Source: an uncultured Ruminococcus sp.
GTDB lineage: Bacteria > Bacillota > Clostridia > UBA1212 > UBA1255
Direction of reading: 5' to 3'
DNA length: 6,985 nt
Assembly (NCBI GenBank): GCA_902782885.1
Contig: CACZOW010000161.1
Location: 1 to 6,985, forward strand
Part shown: one piece after another, positions 4,863-6,985 of the stretch
How the letters are laid out: every line of letters begins with the position of its first letter
How positions within the stretch are numbered: the stretch's first letter is position 1
Notes under the pieces: generated by a model
What the model saw: only the letters and a program-made list of their open reading frames with translations
What the model was told of the DNA's origin: nothing
Database searches by the model: none
Made by a program: the position numbers and the translations under genes

Positions 4863-6095
4863 ATGAACAGACGAATATCAGACAAAAAACGAGCATCCTT
4901 TCCGCGACATGCCGCCGTGCGGACGGCCTGCCTGCGCGCGCTCCTGCTGCTCACCGCGGTCCTGCTGACCGTAACGCTGTTCTCCGCGTGCAAGCCCCAA
5001 AAAGAAGATCAGAAACCCGAGCCGTTCCTGCCCGGACTCTCCGGCCCCATCGAATTGCCCGACGATGACTTCACGGACAGCACGCCGCTCCCCGAACCAA
5101 CCGAGGAGCCCACGGCGGTGCCCGAAGAATACTTCGAAAGCCGCACGTATTCCTTCGTTGACGACGCCGCGATGTTCAAGATCTGCGGCCGCAGTGACAC
5201 CACGGACAAGGGGACCAGCTGCGACTGGTCCGCGGGCGGATTCGAGATCAACGCCTACTGCCGCGGCGACGTGACCGTTAAATTCGGCCTGTCAGGCGTG
5301 AACTTCCTGGCGGTGTTCATTGACGGTGAGCGCCAGAAGGAAGACGTATACGTAAGATCCTCCGGCACCGTTATTGCCAAAGACCTGCCTGACGGACGCC
5401 ACCACATCGAAGTGTACCGCCAGAGCGAAGTGCGCGAAGGCCGGCTCCAGCTCAAGACCCTTACGCTGAACGGACAGCTGGAAACGCCCCCGGCAAACAA
5501 AGACCGCTATCTTGTATTCATCGGCGACAGCATCACCTCCGGCTACGGCATACACGAAAAGAGCGAAAGCGGAGCTTCGAGCCACGTGGACGCCACCATG
5601 GCGTATCCGTTTTTGACGGCGCGTGAACTGAACGCCGATCTCGACGTGATCGCGGTGATCGGTATCGGTCTGGTCAAAGGCTACGTGACCGAGACGATGG
5701 GCAAAGTGTTCCCGCTCACGGATTATTACCGTTCCGCAAGGACAAAATACACGTCCGCGCGCACCCCGGACGCGGTGGTGGTCAATCTCGGCACCAACGA
5801 CGCCACGCACGATTCGGACCCCGCAAAGTTTAAAGAGGCAGCCAAGGCGCTCGTTGACCAGATACACACCGTATACGGCGCCAACGTGCCCATCGTCTGG
5901 ATCTACGGCTCGATGCGTGCGGATCATTACAAATATACGCTGGAAGTCGTCGGCGAACTCGCCGGCGCCGGCGTCAATATAACCGCGCTCAAAGTGCCCA
6001 TGGACAGTTCGGCCATGGGGCATCCCTCCGCGAAGGCGCACGTCAAGGACAAAGACGTGCTTACCGCATACCTGAAAGAGCTGCTTAAGTGGTGA
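4863..6095 (+). CDS. SGNH-hydrolase lipoprotein, carbohydrate esterase family 2-like
   Basis: 410 residues from ATG 4863; ATG 4839 would add 8. The N-terminus has basic residues, a hydrophobic core (about 24-40) and a lipobox ending FSAC (Cys43; Phe at -3 is unusual), so it is exported and lipid-anchored. Residues about 45-90 form an acidic Pro/Glu/Thr linker. About 92-210 is a beta-rich jelly-roll-like domain typical of the CE2 N-terminal part. About 213-410 is the SGNH domain: block I FIGDSITSGYG with nucleophile Ser223, block III GTND at 310-313, and block V GHPSAKAH with catalytic His387. The Asp normally three residues before that His is Ala here, so a Ser-His dyad is likely; a dyad is known in at least one CE2 enzyme. 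CE2 members deacetylate plant polysaccharides such as xylan or glucomannan; that activity is inferred by family. The stop overlaps the permease start (GTGA), implying coupling. No own promoter is visible. Confidence 0.88.
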   Translation: MNRRISDKKRASFPRHAAVRTACLRALLLLTAVLLTVTLFSACKPQKEDQKPEPFLPGLSGPIELPDDDFTDSTPLPEPTEEPTAVPEEYFESRTYSFVDDAAMFKICGRSDTTDKGTSCDWSAGGFEINAYCRGDVTVKFGLSGVNFLAVFIDGERQKEDVYVRSSGTVIAKDLPDGRHHIEVYRQSEVREGRLQLKTLTLNGQLETPPANKDRYLVFIGDSITSGYGIHEKSESGASSHVDATMAYPFLTARELNADLDVIAVIGIGLVKGYVTETMGKVFPLTDYYRSARTKYTSARTPDAVVVNLGTNDATHDSDPAKFKEAAKALVDQIHTVYGANVPIVWIYGSMRADHYKYTLEVVGELAGAGVNITALKVPMDSSAMGHPSAKAHVKDKDVLTAYLKELLKW

Positions 6096-6985
6096 AAAAG
6101 ATACTCGCGTTCTGCAAAAAAGAAATAATGCTGCTGGTGGCGCTGCTGGCTGCGATCATTTCGCTGTTCATTACACCGCCGTCTAAGGCGCTGCTCTCAG
6201 GCATCGACTGGAAGACGCTGGCAACGCTTTTCATGCTTTTGAGCGTACTGGACGGATTCAAGCACGAGAATCTGTTCCTGCCGGTCATAAAGCTGGTGGG
6301 GCGGCTGAGATCGCAGCTCGCGCTCAGCCTTTTCCTGATATTCGGCGTGTTTTTCTCGTCTATGTTCGTGACCAACGATGTATCGCTGATCATTTTCATT
6401 CCGCTCACGATACTGCTGTTTCGCGCCGGCGGAAAAGAAAAGTACATATTGCCTGTCATCGTGATGGAGAACATTGCCGCCGTGCGCGGCTCGCTGCTGA
6501 CGCCTTTCGGCAGCCCTCAGAACCTGTTCCTGTTTTCATCCAGCGGCATCGACGTGGGCCGTTTTCTCCTGATGATGCTGCCGCTGTGGCTGGGCAGCGC
6601 GGTGCTGATCGTACTGTTTACTCTGTTTATCTACCGGCGCGATCTCCGCGAACCGGCGCGGCCACGGCCTGAACAGGATTATCCCGGCGCGGGGGCAGCG
6701 CTTTCCGGAGAATACCCGGATCACCCGCGGCTCACCCCCGCGGAAGGCGAGTGGAAGCCCGAGAACCGCGGCAAACGAATAGTATACCTGGTACTTTTCG
6801 CGGTCATCATCGCGTGCATAGTCTCGCGCACCTCGCTCTGGCCCTGGGTCACTTTAGCGGTCACGGCGGTGCTGCTGATCGCGGACCGGCGCGTGTTTCT
6901 GCGGGTGGATTATGTGCTGCTGCTCACGTTCCTGTGCTTCTTCGTATTCTCCTCGTCCATCGCGGGCAATCCCGCCATTTCATCC
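6092..6985 (+). CDS. SLC13/ArsB-type (IT superfamily) permease, partial (C-terminus beyond window)
   Basis: 298 codons from a GTG start to the window edge, with no stop. It is a multi-pass membrane protein: helices about 12-28, 42-54, 76-92, 97-110, 119-133 and 157-180, then a hydrophilic Pro/Arg/Glu-rich cytoplasmic loop (182-227) and further helices from 229. The family hallmarks are MFVTNDVSLIIFIPLTI (91-107) with the TND turn, and LTPFGSPQNLFLF (136-148), the re-entrant-loop motif of SLC13, ArsB and NhaD transporters. The substrate could be a dicarboxylate, another anion or arsenite; the sequence does not decide. GTG 6092 overlaps the lipoprotein stop by 4 nt; GAAAGAG (6074-6080) is a plausible RBS 11 nt upstream. 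Co-translation with a probable deacetylase would fit removal of acetate or another organic acid, but that is speculation. The second half of the protein, with the other re-entrant loop, is cut off. Confidence 0.88.
   Translation, partial: MKKILAFCKKEIMLLVALLAAIISLFITPPSKALLSGIDWKTLATLFMLLSVLDGFKHENLFLPVIKLVGRLRSQLALSLFLIFGVFFSSMFVTNDVSLIIFIPLTILLFRAGGKEKYILPVIVMENIAAVRGSLLTPFGSPQNLFLFSSSGIDVGRFLLMMLPLWLGSAVLIVLFTLFIYRRDLREPARPRPEQDYPGAGAALSGEYPDHPRLTPAEGEWKPENRGKRIVYLVLFAVIIACIVSRTSLWPWVTLAVTAVLLIADRRVFLRVDYVLLLTFLCFFVFSSSIAGNPAISS

Noticed and set aside
4535..4993. Minus-strand open frames rich in GAVRRGSGAV-like repeats
   Set aside because: They are a product of the stop-free GC minisatellite. 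Several overlapping frames are equally open, and none has a ribosome site or domain.

Overview
The window looks like chromosomal DNA of a GC-rich anaerobic Firmicute, most likely a Clostridia lineage of the Oscillospirales or Christensenellales kind. This is inferred from three things: a Firmicutes-style CtpE-like cation ATPase, a lipoprotein with a Pro/Glu/Thr linker and a carbohydrate-esterase-2-like SGNH domain, and the IT-superfamily permease type. No rRNA or other taxonomic marker is present, so this placement is tentative. There are no tRNA, rRNA, CRISPR, phage or transposase genes.

Layout. Positions 1-2289 (minus strand) hold most of a CtpE-like P-type cation ATPase; its C-terminus lies beyond the left edge. 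Positions 2290-2703 are a divergent intergenic region with a good minus-strand promoter, a weaker plus-strand promoter and a cluster of short palindromic repeats with two perfect hairpins. On the plus strand follow a DUF2130 protein with a PD-(D/E)XK-like signature (2704-4002), a YgjP/WLM-type zinc metallopeptidase overlapping it by 4 nt (3999-4631), a GC-rich minisatellite (about 4623-4822), a CE2-like SGNH-hydrolase lipoprotein (4863-6095), and the first 298 codons of an SLC13/ArsB-type permease overlapping the lipoprotein by 4 nt (6092 to the right edge).

The most striking signal is a REP-like repeat: AAGGTCTGACCCC, two variable bases, then GCTTAA. It occurs about eleven times between 444 and 2590 and was not seen after 2590. 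Seven copies lie inside the ATPase reading frame, in three clusters and in both orientations. All are in frame and leave the catalytic motifs intact. Four more copies lie just upstream of the gene, two of them bracketing a hairpin pair. This resembles a BIME/REP system that also invades coding sequence, like the Rickettsia palindromic elements. The mobilising enzyme, if one exists, is outside the window.

The DUF2130 and metallopeptidase genes are translationally coupled, as are the lipoprotein and permease genes. The two pairs are separated only by the minisatellite, with no clear terminator or promoter between them, so all four may form one transcript or two. No pathway link between the pairs is evident. 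The ATPase is transcribed divergently and looks functionally separate.
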